From: Oscillospiraceae bacterium
GTDB taxonomy: Bacteria; Bacillota; Clostridia; Oscillospirales; Ruminococcaceae
Assembly (NCBI GenBank): GCA_015066115.1
Contig: SVOZ01000010.1
Location: 1 to 61,114 of the forward strand
Length of the DNA: 61,114 bases
Reading direction: 5' to 3'
A model generated the notes under the pieces. It saw only the letters and a program-made list of their open reading frames with translations. It did no database searches and had not been told where the DNA came from. The position numbers and the translations under genes were made by a program. Shown piece after piece: positions 49,494 through 58,653 of the stretch (the first letter of the stretch is position 1; every line of letters begins with the position of its first letter).

Positions 49494-50636
49494 ATGAAGG
49501 CTATTACAAACGGAAAAATCATTCTTAAAGACGGCACTTTAGAGGGACACGCTCTGCTTTTTGATGATGTTATTGAGGGGATCATCAAGGAAAATGACAT
49601 TCCGGATGGCGCCGAAATAATTGATGCCGACGGCGGATACGTTGCCCCGGGACTTATAGATATGCACATTCACGGCTACTTGGGCAAGGATGTTTGCGAC
49701 GGCTGTGAGGAGAGCATTCGCACAATTTCAAAAGGGCTTTTAAAAAACGGCGTAACAGGCTATCTTGCGACAACAATGACCGAGGATATGTCTGTTATAA
49801 CACGCGCGCTTGAGGTTTTGCGCTTGCTTAAAGAGGAGAGCAAAGGCTGGGAAGGAAGCGAAATTTTAGGTGCACACGCCGAGGGACCTTTTATAAGCAA
49901 AAGCAAAAAAGGCGCTCAGGACGAAAAATATATTCTTAAACCTGATGCCGATTTTGTTAAAAAATACTCCGACATTATAAAGCTTATAACCCTTGCTCCC
50001 GAAGAGGACACTCCTAATTTTGCCGCCATCAAAGAAATGCGCCGCGACACCGACGTTCTGATTTCCATAGGACACACCTCTGCCGACTACGAAACTGCCG
50101 TTGCCTCGGTTTGCGCGGGTGTAGGCCACACAACACATCTTTTTAACGCCATGACTCCTCTTAACCACCGTGCCCCCGGAGTTATAGCCGCAGTGTTTAA
50201 CACCGATGTAAGCTGTGAGCTTATAGTAGACAAATTCCACGTTTCGCCGGCGCTTTACAATATGCTCTTTAAATTAAAAGGCAGAAAACTTTGCTTTATT
50301 ACCGACTGTCTGCCGGCAGGCGGACTGCCAGAGGGCGAGTACACCCTCGGCGGCCAGAAGATCATTTACAAAGAGCCTGTCTGCCGCCTCCAAGACGGAA
50401 CCGTTGCGGGAAGTGTTTTAAAGCTTAACCGCGGAGTCTGGAATGTTTACACAAGTTCCGACATTCCCCTTCACGAATGTGTAAACTGCGCTTCACTAAA
50501 CCCCGCTACTGCCTTAGGCTTAGACAAGACAAAGGGTTCACTTGAAAAGGGCAAGGACGCAGACATTATTATTACAAGCGACACCTTTGATGTTAAAAAG
50601 ACCATAATCAGAGGCAATATTAAATACGAGGCCTAA
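49494..50636 (+). CDS. nagA: N-acetylglucosamine-6-phosphate deacetylase
   Basis: 380 aa, ribosome site AAGGGGG. Converts N-acetylglucosamine 6-phosphate to glucosamine 6-phosphate and acetate, in amino-sugar and peptidoglycan recycling. Amidohydrolase-fold marks: APGLIDMHIHGYLGKD (metal His-x-His), LGAHAEGPFIS (metal Glu), ISIGHTSADYE (metal His), GHTTHLFNAMTPL (metal and substrate His) and FITDCLPAGGLPEGEY (catalytic Asp). No nagB follows; the gene ends at a terminator and is expressed alone from its own promoter. Confidence 0.95.
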   Translation: MKAITNGKIILKDGTLEGHALLFDDVIEGIIKENDIPDGAEIIDADGGYVAPGLIDMHIHGYLGKDVCDGCEESIRTISKGLLKNGVTGYLATTMTEDMSVITRALEVLRLLKEESKGWEGSEILGAHAEGPFISKSKKGAQDEKYILKPDADFVKKYSDIIKLITLAPEEDTPNFAAIKEMRRDTDVLISIGHTSADYETAVASVCAGVGHTTHLFNAMTPLNHRAPGVIAAVFNTDVSCELIVDKFHVSPALYNMLFKLKGRKLCFITDCLPAGGLPEGEYTLGGQKIIYKEPVCRLQDGTVAGSVLKLNRGVWNVYTSSDIPLHECVNCASLNPATALGLDKTKGSLEKGKDADIIITSDTFDVKKTIIRGNIKYEA

Positions 50637-50649
50637 TTGTTTAGGCAAG

Positions 50650-50680
50650 TAAAAAGGACACCTTGCGGTGTCCTTTTTTG
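50650..50680 (+). terminator. nagA terminator
   Basis: AAAAAGGACACC / GGTGTCCTTTTTT hairpin. Confidence 0.88.
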
Positions 50681-50711
50681 TTTTGGCTGTTAAGAACTAT
50701 TTAGATGCCAT

Positions 50712-51053
50712 TTAAAATTTCTCGATAACCTCTATTTTTTCAGCAAATTCCCCTTTGTGCCACCAATCGTGATAGTAGTTGCCTTCAATATAAGTGCCGG
50801 TTTCGATATTGTGTGCATAGTCTGTCTCATCAGTGCCGCGATAGGTAATAAGTTTTATGTATCTTACATGCACGGTATGTAGTGTGTCTTGGTTTTCTTT
50901 TACTGTAAAAATCAAATGTTCATCATTGTCCTCTATTTTAATAATTTCACCTCTAAAATAACGCACGGGAGGATTCGCAATTTTATAAATACCGACAAAT
51001 AAAGCGATGCTCAAAATGAAAATAACAATAACTATAAAAGCCTTTTTCTTCAC
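50712..51053 (-). CDS. Small membrane-anchored protein, 113 aa
   Basis: N-terminal transmembrane helix (AFIVIVIFILSIALFVGIYK, about 5-24) followed by an extracytoplasmic beta-rich domain with YFRGEIIKIEDNDEHLIFTV and HVRYIKLITYRGTDETDYAH. This resembles small OB-like or DUF3221-type domains, but no firm family match. Preceded on the minus strand by AGGCGG. It lies alone between nagA and a repeat array. Confidence 0.65.
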   Translation of the reverse strand: MKKKAFIVIVIFILSIALFVGIYKIANPPVRYFRGEIIKIEDNDEHLIFTVKENQDTLHTVHVRYIKLITYRGTDETDYAHNIETGTYIEGNYYHDWWHKGEFAEKIEVIEKF

Positions 51054-51109
51054 AAAATCACCGCCTTTTAAAATATTATAGCAGAAACTTTAGGTTAAAT
51101 CAATTATTC

Positions 51110-51196
51110 GTTATTCATCAGCGAAGCGAATATCACTTGGACTTTAGTCCAAATATCACTGCGAAGCAATATAACTCGACGAAGGCGAATATAACT
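51110..51196. repeat. Palindrome array with AATATCACT links
   Basis: A chain of small hairpins (AGCGAAGCG, TTGGACTTTAGTCCAA, TGCGAAGCA, CGACGAAGGCG) each followed by AATATCACT or AATATAACT. It ends at a strong hairpin ACCGACTTG / CAAGTCGGT with T-run (51197-51230). Similar links occur at 52005-52040. Confidence 0.7.
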
Positions 51197-51230
51197 GAAA
51201 AACCGACTTGTCGAAACAAGTCGGTTTTTC
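51197..51230. terminator. Hairpin terminator closing the repeat array
   Basis: AAAAACCGACTTG / CAAGTCGGTTTTT. A mostly empty AT-rich stretch continues to 51337. Confidence 0.7.
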
Positions 51231-51337
51231 TGGCTGTTCCAAACCATTTAGATGCCACTTTGTTTTTTTTAAAAAAAGAGCAAAATTTAGCGATTTTTTA
51301 TTATTTTCAAAAAATCTCTTTTCTATAAATTGGATTA

Positions 51338-51853
51338 TCAATCTAAATCAATATTAATCTCGTATTGGTCATCAATGAGAATAAAGTTTACATTATGCCT
51401 TTTCGCAAGGGCGAGGACTTCCGCATTATCTATCAAAACGCTCCCAATGGTACACCATTCATCATCTAAACGATTTTCAATGACGTTTGCATATTTCTTT
51501 ATGTCAGCAAAGTGATTTTTGATATATTCCTCACTCATTATAAGACAGTAATATTTGATACTTTCAAGATATTCAGAGTCAAAATCTTTCTGCCAATCGA
51601 ATGGAATATAGCAACCTTCGACAATTAAGTTCTGATTATTCTCAATAGCAGTTTTTATCATTTCGCGAACAATCGGCCACAGATATTCGACTAATTCCGT
51701 ATCGTCCATAGGGGTAAGTTCTGTATTACCACTACGTATTAAGCCCATTTTTAGATGGTCTATTGACAGATAAGGATATTTGTATTTCTCAAGCAATTTC
51801 TGAGCAAGGGCAGTTTTACCCGTATGTGATGCTCCTGTAATTAAAATAATCAT
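51338..51853 (-). CDS. P-loop kinase-like protein (zeta-toxin/AAA type)
   Basis: 171 aa. Walker A GASHTGKT (7-14), then KYPYLSIDHLKMGLIRSGNT, where Asp 33 fits the DxLR-like region of small kinases, and LIVEGCYIPFDW (Walker B-like strand with Glu). Similar proteins are annotated as adenylate-kinase-like or zeta-toxin-like ATPases in clostridial accessory regions. The substrate is unknown and no antitoxin gene is adjacent. It stands alone between repeat arrays, which suggests acquisition. Confidence 0.8.
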   Translation of the reverse strand: MIILITGASHTGKTALAQKLLEKYKYPYLSIDHLKMGLIRSGNTELTPMDDTELVEYLWPIVREMIKTAIENNQNLIVEGCYIPFDWQKDFDSEYLESIKYYCLIMSEEYIKNHFADIKKYANVIENRLDDEWCTIGSVLIDNAEVLALAKRHNVNFILIDDQYEINIDLD

Positions 51854-51889
51854 TATCTCACCTACAAATTCTTATTGATCGAACTGATT

Positions 51890-52161
51890 ATACCACATCT
51901 TATTGAAGATTTATATAGTAAAATAAAAAAAAGGCAAGCTAAGCGATATTAAATCACAAAATCTGCCCGAATAATTGACTTCGGTCGTTCGAATCCATCT
52001 TGACCTAAATTTTAGTGATATTCCGACTCGTCGGAGTAAACTTCTTCACTATTCATTATTACTTATTACTTTCCAAAAATCCGAGTAAATAAGAGAAAAG
52101 TGAAGAGTGAAGAGGTAAGAGTGAAAAAGTAAAAATCCCCGTACTATCGTACGAGGATTTT
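51890..52161. repeat. Repeat-rich spacer next to tRNA-Tyr
   Basis: No gene. Contains a fragment of the palindrome family (AGTGATATTCCGACTCGTCGGAG, i.e. CCGACGAGTCGGAATATCACT on the minus strand, 52004-52040), the imperfect inverted repeat 52046-52132 (CTTCTTCACTATTCATTATT and AGTGAAGAGTGAAGAGGTAA) related to 37108-37195, and the tRNA-Tyr terminator 52133-52160 (CCCCGTACTATCGTACGAGG). Confidence 0.75.
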
Positions 52162-52246
52162 TGGTGGGAGCGGATGGATTCGGACCATCGAAGTCATAGA
52201 CAACAGATTTACAGTCTGCCCCCTTTGGCCACTTGGGTACACTCCC
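52162..52246 (-). tRNA. tRNA-Tyr (anticodon GTA)
   Basis: Minus strand: acceptor GGGAGTG / CGCTCCC with one G-T pair, anticodon stem-loop CAGACTGTAAATCTG giving GTA, long variable arm typical of bacterial tRNA-Tyr, T arm GGTCCGAATCC, encoded CCA. 85 nt. Confidence 0.95.
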
Positions 52247-52280
52247 GAATATTTAATTTACTGCCGCACTAAAATGTGCT

Positions 52281-52356
52281 TGGAGCTGGTGGACGGATTC
52301 GAACCCCCGACCTGCTGATTACAAATCAGCTGCTCTACCAGCTGAGCTACACCAGC
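52281..52356 (-). tRNA. tRNA-Thr (anticodon TGT)
   Basis: Minus strand: acceptor GCTGGTG / CACCAGC, D arm AGCTCAGCTGGTAGAGC, anticodon stem-loop CTGATTTGTAATCAG giving TGT, T arm GGGGGTTCGAATCC, encoded CCA. 76 nt. Transcribed ahead of tRNA-Tyr in the same unit. Confidence 0.96.
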
Positions 52357-52442
52357 ACAAAACAGCTTTATTATAATATCACACACCGCCTGCTTTGTCA
52401 ATACTTTTCGCGTTTTTTCTTAAACTTTTTTTAAAAAATAAA

Positions 52443-52473
52443 ATACCCGAAAGCCTGAGGCTTTCGGGCATTT
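52443..52473 (-). terminator. Aldolase terminator
   Basis: TGCCCGAAAGCC / GGCTTTCGGGTA hairpin with T-run on the minus strand. Confidence 0.88.
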
Positions 52474-52483
52474 AAATTTACTC

Positions 52484-53347
52484 TTAGGCTTTGCCGACAG
52501 AACCGAAAAGCTCCATCTTTTCCTTAACTGTTGCTTTAATAGCTTCAACGCCGGGAGCGAGGATCTTTCTGGGGTCAAAGCCCTTGCCAACAAGGTCTTT
52601 TCCCTCTTCGATATACTTTCTGACCTCAGCCGCAAAAGCGAGCTGGCACTCGGTGTTAACATTGATCTTGGAAACGCCGAGAGAGATAGCCTTTTTGATC
52701 ATCTCTGCGGGAATGCCTGTGCCGCCGTGAAGAACCAAAGGCATGGTTCCGGTTTTCTCCTGGATTGCGGCAAGAGTGTCAAAGCTGAGGCCTGCCCAAT
52801 TTTCAGGATATTTACCGTGAATGTTGCCGATGCCTGCAGCAAGCATTGTAACGCCAAGATCTGCAATCATTTTGCACTCATCGGGATCAGCAACCTCGCC
52901 GCCGCCGATAACGCCATCTTCTTCACCGCCGATTGCGCCAACCTCTGCCTCAAGGGAAAGGCCCTTTTCATTGCAGATAGCAACGAGCTCTTTGGTTTTT
53001 TCAATATTCTCTTCAATGGGATAATGTGAACCATCGAACATAACCGAGGAGAAACCTGCCTCGATGCATTTCTTAGTTGCCTCATAGCTGCCGTGGTCTA
53101 AGTGAAGAGCAACGGGAACTGTGATATTAAGCTCATTTATCATAGCCTTTACCATGCCGACAACGGTGGTGTAGCCACACATATATTTTCCTGCACCCTC
53201 AGAGACACCGAGGATAACGGGAGAGTTCAATTCCTGAGCGGTGAGCAGGATTGCCTTGGTCCATTCAAGGTTATTGATGTTGAACTGGCCTACGGCATAT
53301 TTGCCCTGTTTTGCTTTTGTAAGCATTTCTTTTGCTGAAACTAACAT
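52484..53347 (-). CDS. fba: Class II fructose-bisphosphate aldolase
   Basis: 287 aa, ribosome site AGGAGG. Zinc-dependent cleavage of fructose 1,6-bisphosphate (or tagatose bisphosphate in relatives). Marks: AVGQFNINNLEWTKAILLTA, VPVALHLDHGSYE (zinc His and catalytic Asp), SVMFDGSHYPIEENI, EAEVGAIGGEEDGV, GNIHGKYP (zinc His), PLVLHGGTGIPAEMIKKAI (zinc His and phosphate loop) and SKINVNTECQLAF. All ligands are present. Single gene; together with enolase in this window it represents central glycolysis. Confidence 0.94.
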   Translation of the reverse strand: MLVSAKEMLTKAKQGKYAVGQFNINNLEWTKAILLTAQELNSPVILGVSEGAGKYMCGYTTVVGMVKAMINELNITVPVALHLDHGSYEATKKCIEAGFSSVMFDGSHYPIEENIEKTKELVAICNEKGLSLEAEVGAIGGEEDGVIGGGEVADPDECKMIADLGVTMLAAGIGNIHGKYPENWAGLSFDTLAAIQEKTGTMPLVLHGGTGIPAEMIKKAISLGVSKINVNTECQLAFAAEVRKYIEEGKDLVGKGFDPRKILAPGVEAIKATVKEKMELFGSVGKA

Positions 53348-53461
53348 ATTTGCAAGTCCTCCTTAAAATATATCGAACAAAATGATCCAAAAATATTATA
53401 ACTCCACTCTTTAAGAAAATCAATGCAAACTAAAAATAAATTTGCAAAATTTTCCGTTTTT

Positions 53462-55696
53462 TTAGAATGTGAGCTGTTCACCTGCATCGTTTGCCGCCAA
53501 AACCGAGCCTGTTGCAGGAATGTTTTTAGTGCGGTAACGATTTGCATTTACAAATCTGTCCTCTGTAAACACAGTTACCTTTTCAACTATATGATTCTTT
53601 TTAAGGGTCATCGCCGCAACACCCTGTGTACTTCTTGAGGTTTTGAGCGCAACGGCGCCGCTATGCACAATAAGATATCTGCCTGCACTGCTCTTTACAA
53701 TATACTCACGCTCCTCTGTTGAGGCAAAAAGCGCAACAAGGGGGGATTTATCGCTGTATGCCGCAGTAAGCTTTTTGCGGTTTGACTTGGTTTCAAAGGC
53801 CGACATGGGAATTTTGGCCGCTTTACCGTTTTCAAAGAAGAGCATTATATGCCCCTTATAATCGGTAGTTGTTACCATATAGATTGCCTTTTCACCCTCG
53901 TCCATACCGAGCTTTGCAGGAATATAGTCACCCAGCACGCTTGCCTTATGATCCTCAAAATCACAAACCTTTGCCTTATAGACCTGCTGCTTATCGGTAA
54001 AGAACAAGAGTTCTGTAAGGTTGGTGCCCTCAATATGAGTCATGATCTCGTCATCGGTTTTAAGCTTGTGCTCGCTACCCATACGAAGTGAAAGAGGTGT
54101 GATCTTCTTAAAGTAACCATCCTTTGTAAAGAAGAGGTTGACGGGATAATCAGGGATCTGTTCGGGCTCGGGTACATACTCGCTTGCATTGTACTCGATC
54201 TGGGTTTTTCTCGGTTTTGCATACTTTTTAATAACAGCTTCAAGCTCAGCGATGATAATCTTATCAATTCTGCGACGGCTATTAACAATATCCTCAAGGT
54301 CATAAACCTCGTCCTGAATTCGAGCGATCTCTTCGGTGCGCTTTATGATATACTCGCGGTTTAGATTGCGAAGTCTTATTTCGGCAACGTATTCTGCCTG
54401 CACCTCGTCAATTCCAAAACCTATCATAAGGTTGGGAACAACCATCTGCTCCTCTTCGGTTTCACGGACTATTCTTATGGCCTTGTCAATATCAAGAAGT
54501 ATCGCCTCAAGGCCTCTTAAAAGGTGAAGCTTATTTTTAAGGTTTGTTAATGTAAAGTAGGTCCTTCGCCTTACACAGTCGCGTCTGAAAGCAGTCCATT
54601 CCTCTAAAATTTCGCCAACGCCCATAACCTTGGGGGTTGTACCAATGAGGATATTGAAGTTACAGGGGAAGTTATCTTCCAGAGCAGTCATTTTAAAGAG
54701 CTTTGCCATAAGCTTGTCGGGGTCAACCGAGCGGCGAAGGTCGATTGTGATTTTAAGACCGCGAAGGTCACTTTCGTCGCGAATATCGGAAATTTCCTTA
54801 ATTTTGCCTGCCTTTACAAGCTCAATAACCTTGTCAATAATGGTTTCGATGGTAGCAGTGTAAGGAATTTCGGTTATATCAATGCAGTTTTGCGACTTAT
54901 CGTAGGTGTACTTTGCTCTAACCTTTACCGAGCCGCGTCCCGTTTTATAAATTTTATCAAGCTCCTGCGCATTGTAGATAACATATCCTCCGCCGGGGAA
55001 ATCGGGAGCTTTAAGGGTTGAGAGAATATCGTGTGCAGGGTTTTTCATAAGCTCGATGGCAGTCGTACAGACCTCTTCGAGATTAAAGGAGCAGATAGAG
55101 CTTGCCATACCAACCGCAATGCCGAGGTTAACATTTGTTAAAATATTGGGGAAAGAGGTTGGCAGCAGGGTGGGCTCCATCATTGTGTTGTCATAGTTAG
55201 GGACAAAGTCGACCGTGTCCTTATCTATATCGGCAAAAAATTCTTTACAGATAGACTCAAGCTTTGCCTCGGTGTAACGGGCGGCGGCGTAAGCCATATT
55301 TTTAGAGTAGATCTTGCCGAAGTTTCCCTTTGAATCAACATAAGGGTGAAGTAGCGCCTCGTTTCCTCTTGCAAGGCGCACCATTGTGTCGTAAATTGCG
55401 GCGTCGCCGTGGGGGTTTAATTTCATTGTGTCGCCCACGATGCTTGCCGATTTCTTTCTTTCGCTTCCAAGAAGCCCTGACTTATACATTGAATAAAGGA
55501 GCTTTCTGTGCGAAGGCTTTAAGCCGTCAATTTCGGGAATGGCTCGCGACACGATAACGCTCATAGCGTATGGCATATAGTTGGTTTCCAAAGTCTCGGT
55601 TATAGGCTCTTCGAGCACTGTGCCCGCTCCGGCAATTTCGGCATTTATGTCCATTGTTTGCTTTGCCTTTTCTGGCTGTTTTTTACTTCTTGCCAT
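53462..55696 (-). CDS. parC: Type II topoisomerase subunit A (ParC/GyrA-like)
   Basis: 744 aa. Breakage-reunion domain with YAMSVIVSRAIPEIDGLKPS, LNPHGDAAIYDTMVRLARG and catalytic Tyr 141 in AAARYTEAKL, coiled-coil gate, and a shortened C-terminal beta-propeller (from about 500). Length and the lack of a clear GyrA-box favour topoisomerase IV or the clostridial second type II enzyme over gyrase. Works with the B subunit encoded 18 bp upstream to decatenate or relax DNA. Ribosome site AAGGAGCG. Whether a separate gyrAB exists elsewhere cannot be seen here. Confidence 0.88.
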   Translation of the reverse strand: MARSKKQPEKAKQTMDINAEIAGAGTVLEEPITETLETNYMPYAMSVIVSRAIPEIDGLKPSHRKLLYSMYKSGLLGSERKKSASIVGDTMKLNPHGDAAIYDTMVRLARGNEALLHPYVDSKGNFGKIYSKNMAYAAARYTEAKLESICKEFFADIDKDTVDFVPNYDNTMMEPTLLPTSFPNILTNVNLGIAVGMASSICSFNLEEVCTTAIELMKNPAHDILSTLKAPDFPGGGYVIYNAQELDKIYKTGRGSVKVRAKYTYDKSQNCIDITEIPYTATIETIIDKVIELVKAGKIKEISDIRDESDLRGLKITIDLRRSVDPDKLMAKLFKMTALEDNFPCNFNILIGTTPKVMGVGEILEEWTAFRRDCVRRRTYFTLTNLKNKLHLLRGLEAILLDIDKAIRIVRETEEEQMVVPNLMIGFGIDEVQAEYVAEIRLRNLNREYIIKRTEEIARIQDEVYDLEDIVNSRRRIDKIIIAELEAVIKKYAKPRKTQIEYNASEYVPEPEQIPDYPVNLFFTKDGYFKKITPLSLRMGSEHKLKTDDEIMTHIEGTNLTELLFFTDKQQVYKAKVCDFEDHKASVLGDYIPAKLGMDEGEKAIYMVTTTDYKGHIMLFFENGKAAKIPMSAFETKSNRKKLTAAYSDKSPLVALFASTEEREYIVKSSAGRYLIVHSGAVALKTSRSTQGVAAMTLKKNHIVEKVTVFTEDRFVNANRYRTKNIPATGSVLAANDAGEQLTF

Positions 55697-55714
55697 TTCT
55701 CGCGCTCCTTTCCT

Positions 55715-57706
55715 TTAAGATATATCGGCGAGGTCTAAATATTCTCCGCCGTGCAAAGCAATATGCTCTTTTCTGCCCTCTAAGTTATCCCCTAACAAGA
55801 GGTCAAAGACCCTTTCGGTTTCGGCAATGTCTGTAGGCATAACCTTGATAAGACGTCTTGTTTCGGGGTTCATTGTGGTCATCCACATCATTTCAGCTTC
55901 ATTTTCACCAAGTCCCTTTGAGCGCTGAATGGTGAATTTCTGGCCTTCAATCTTCTTTAAGATGGCCGTTTTTTCCTCTTCGGTGTATGCAAAGTAGGTT
56001 TTTTCCTTGGTTGTAATCTCAAAAAGCGGCGATTCCGCGATATAAACATATCCTTCATCAATAAGTGTGGGTACAAGTCTATAAAGCATTGTCAAAATAA
56101 GTGTTCTAATCTGAAAGCCGTCGTAGTCAGCATCGGTACAGATTATGACCTTATTCCAGCGAAGCGCTTCAAGGTTAAACATAGAAAGGTCCTTATTGCT
56201 CTTGGTTTTAACCTCAACGCCGCATCCGAGAACCTTGATAAGGTCGGTTATGATCTCATTTTTGAATATCTTGTCATACTCTGCTTTAAGGCAGTTAAGA
56301 ATCTTACCTCTGACGGGGATAATAGCCTGAAATTCGCTATCTCTTCCCTGCTTACAGGAACCTAAAGCCGAATCACCCTCAACGATGTAGATCTCGCGCT
56401 TTGACTTATCTTTACTGCGGCAATCTACAAATTTTTCAACCCTCGCCATAACGTCACTGCTTGTAGCAAGTGTCTTTTTAAGGTCAAGCCTTGTTCTTTC
56501 AGCTTTTTCACGGCTATGCTTGTTGATAAGCACCTGATCAGCAATTTTTTTAGCCTCTTCCGGATGTTCAATAAAATAAACTTCAAGGTTGTGCTTTAAA
56601 AAGTCGGTCATCGCAGAGGCGATAAACTTGTTTGTAATAGCCTTTTTGGTCTGGTTTTCGTAAGAAGTCTGGGTTGAGAAGGAGCTTGAAACTAACACAA
56701 GGCAGTCCTCAACATCCTGAAAGCTTATTTTGCTCTCATTTTTAAGGTAACGGTTATTTTGTTTTAGATATGCATCAATTTGAGCAACAAAGGCACTTTT
56801 TACCGCCTTTTCGGGTGCACCGCCATGCTCCAAAAAGCTTGAGTTATGATAATACTCTATCATATTCACTTTATTTGAGAAGCAAACAGCCACCGACATT
56901 TTCACCTTATAATCGGGCTTGTCCTCTCTGTCTCTGCCGCGTCTTTCATCAGAGAAGGTCTGCACAGAGGTCATTGCCTGATCTCCGACAAGCTCTTTAA
57001 GATAGTCGGTTATTCCCTCTTCATAGATGTACTCAAAGGTTTCAAAGCTTGATGCTGTAACCTGGTTTTTAAGAACAAAGAGCACCTTGGGGTTTACAAC
57101 TGCCTGACGGCGCATTGACTCCTGAAAATACTCAAGCGAGATATCAATATCGGTAAAAACCTCTCTATCGGGGCGCCAGGTGATCTTACTTCCTGTCTGT
57201 CTGCGAGTGGTGGGTTCCTTTTTAAGTCCGCCCTTGTTTTTACCTTTTTCAAAATGCAGGGTGAATTTCTGTCCATCACGGTAGATCTCGGCGTCCATAT
57301 ATTCGGAAGAATACTGTGTTGCACAAAGACCGAGGCCGTTTAAACCGAGCGAATACTCATAGTTTTCACCGTCGTTATTCTGATATTTACCGCCTGCATA
57401 AAGCTCACAGAAAACAAGCTCCCAGTTATAGCATTTTTCGCGTTCATTATAGTCAACGGGGATGCCTCGTCCAAAGTCCTCAATGCAAACAGACCCGTCT
57501 TTAAAACGGGTTACGATAATTTTGCTTCCGTGACCTTCACGAGCTTCGTCTATTGAGTTGGAAAGAATTTCAAACACCGAGTGCTGACAGCCTTCAATTC
57601 CGTCCGAGCCGAAGATAACGGCAGGTCTTTTCCTCACTCGGTCGGCACCCTTTAAAGACTGTATACTAGTATTGTCATACTGCTGTGTTTCCTTTTTCTT
57701 AGCCAT
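55715..57706 (-). CDS. parE: Type II topoisomerase subunit B (ParE/GyrB-like)
   Basis: 663 aa from ATG 57706, 6 nt behind GGAGG. GHKL ATPase with RVRKRPAVIFGSDGIEGCQH, EILSNSIDEAREGHGSK, CIEDFGRGIPVDYNE and GLNGLGLCATQYSS; transducer domain; TOPRIM with IYIVEGDSALGSCKQGRDSE and CTDADYDGFQIRTL; C-terminal GLGENEAEMMWMTTMNPETR. Full length. Forms the A2B2 enzyme with the following ParC-like gene. Upstream is a short gap to the SDR gene on the same strand (22 bp), so these could be cotranscribed. Confidence 0.9.
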   Translation of the reverse strand: MAKKKETQQYDNTSIQSLKGADRVRKRPAVIFGSDGIEGCQHSVFEILSNSIDEAREGHGSKIIVTRFKDGSVCIEDFGRGIPVDYNEREKCYNWELVFCELYAGGKYQNNDGENYEYSLGLNGLGLCATQYSSEYMDAEIYRDGQKFTLHFEKGKNKGGLKKEPTTRRQTGSKITWRPDREVFTDIDISLEYFQESMRRQAVVNPKVLFVLKNQVTASSFETFEYIYEEGITDYLKELVGDQAMTSVQTFSDERRGRDREDKPDYKVKMSVAVCFSNKVNMIEYYHNSSFLEHGGAPEKAVKSAFVAQIDAYLKQNNRYLKNESKISFQDVEDCLVLVSSSFSTQTSYENQTKKAITNKFIASAMTDFLKHNLEVYFIEHPEEAKKIADQVLINKHSREKAERTRLDLKKTLATSSDVMARVEKFVDCRSKDKSKREIYIVEGDSALGSCKQGRDSEFQAIIPVRGKILNCLKAEYDKIFKNEIITDLIKVLGCGVEVKTKSNKDLSMFNLEALRWNKVIICTDADYDGFQIRTLILTMLYRLVPTLIDEGYVYIAESPLFEITTKEKTYFAYTEEEKTAILKKIEGQKFTIQRSKGLGENEAEMMWMTTMNPETRRLIKVMPTDIAETERVFDLLLGDNLEGRKEHIALHGGEYLDLADIS

Positions 57707-57727
57707 AACTTCCTCCAAATTAAGTTA

Positions 57728-58462
57728 CTATATAAGAAATCCGCCGCTAACATTAAGCGTCTGCCCTGTGATGTAATCAGCATCATTGGATGCTAAAAAC
57801 AGCACCGCCTTTGCGACATCGTAGCCATTTCCGAATCTGCCTGAGGGAATTTCATTTAAAAGCTCCGCTTTTTCGCTGTCGCTTAAATTAGCATTCATTT
57901 TAGTGTCAATAACTCCGGGGGCAACCGCATTTACCCTTATTCCGCTCGGTGCGAGCTCCTGCGCAAGCGCCTTTGTAAAACCAATAAGGCCGGCCTTGGC
58001 GGCAGAATAATAAACCTCGCAGGAAGCGCCGCAAATTCCCCAAACCGATGAAACATTTATTATAGCACCGCTTTGTCTTTTAATCATATCATTAGCGGCA
58101 TATTTGGCGCACTGCATAGCGGCCAAAAGGTCAACCTCTATGATCTCTTTACCCTCTTGTTCCTCGGTTTCAAGAAAAGGCTTATTTAATGCCATACCCG
58201 CATTGTTTACAAGCACGTCAATTCTTCCCGACCATCTGACAACAGCCTCAACAAGCTCCTTTGCCGCACCGCCTACAGATAGGTCGACACAAAAGACCTT
58301 TGCTTCAAATCCATTATTACAAAGGAGATTACAAAGCTCGTTTGCCTCAAAAACCGATTTGTTACAGCAAAGCGCAACATTATACCCATTTTGTGCAAAC
58401 ACCTTGGCACACTCGGAGCCTATGCCGCCCGATGCACCCGTTATTAAAACCGTCTTTTTCAT
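57728..58462 (-). CDS. Short-chain dehydrogenase/reductase (FabG-like)
   Basis: 244 aa from ATG 58462 (MKKTVLITG), best spaced to GCGGGA; two ATGs just upstream are possible. Classical SDR: nucleotide loop TGASGGIGSE (6-15), NNAGMAL, catalytic Ser in INVSSVWG, YYSAAKAGLIGFT (Tyr-x3-Lys), APGVIDTKMN, and GQTLNVSGGFLI at the end as in 3-oxoacyl-ACP reductases. No fatty-acid genes nearby, so the substrate is open; an FabG paralogue in the elongation cycle or a general ketoreductase fit. Confidence 0.88.
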   Translation of the reverse strand: MKKTVLITGASGGIGSECAKVFAQNGYNVALCCNKSVFEANELCNLLCNNGFEAKVFCVDLSVGGAAKELVEAVVRWSGRIDVLVNNAGMALNKPFLETEEQEGKEIIEVDLLAAMQCAKYAANDMIKRQSGAIINVSSVWGICGASCEVYYSAAKAGLIGFTKALAQELAPSGIRVNAVAPGVIDTKMNANLSDSEKAELLNEIPSGRFGNGYDVAKAVLFLASNDADYITGQTLNVSGGFLI

Positions 58463-58591
58463 CAGCATCATTCCCGCTTTAAATAATAAGGCTTATAAAA
58501 TCAAACTATCCTTAATATTATACAATATAAAGCAAATTTTGTAAAGAGGCATCCAACATCTTGTTTTTTTACTATTTATTTCGTTTTTTAC

Positions 58592-58620
58592 TTGAAAAAG
58601 ACGAATTTATGAGTTATACT
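58592..58620 (+). promoter_or_regulatory. Sigma-A promoter of ireB gene
   Basis: TTGAAA at 58592-58597, 17-nt spacer, TATACT at 58615-58620. Confidence 0.8.
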
Positions 58621-58653
58621 TGTATACAAGAAAGAAAAAACGGAGGGGTTTAT

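Noticed and set aside
51960..52010. Possible tRNA remnant around GGTCGTTCGAATCCATC
   Set aside because: It has a T-loop-like TTCGAATCC but no matching T stem or acceptor strand and no identity with the neighbouring tRNAs.
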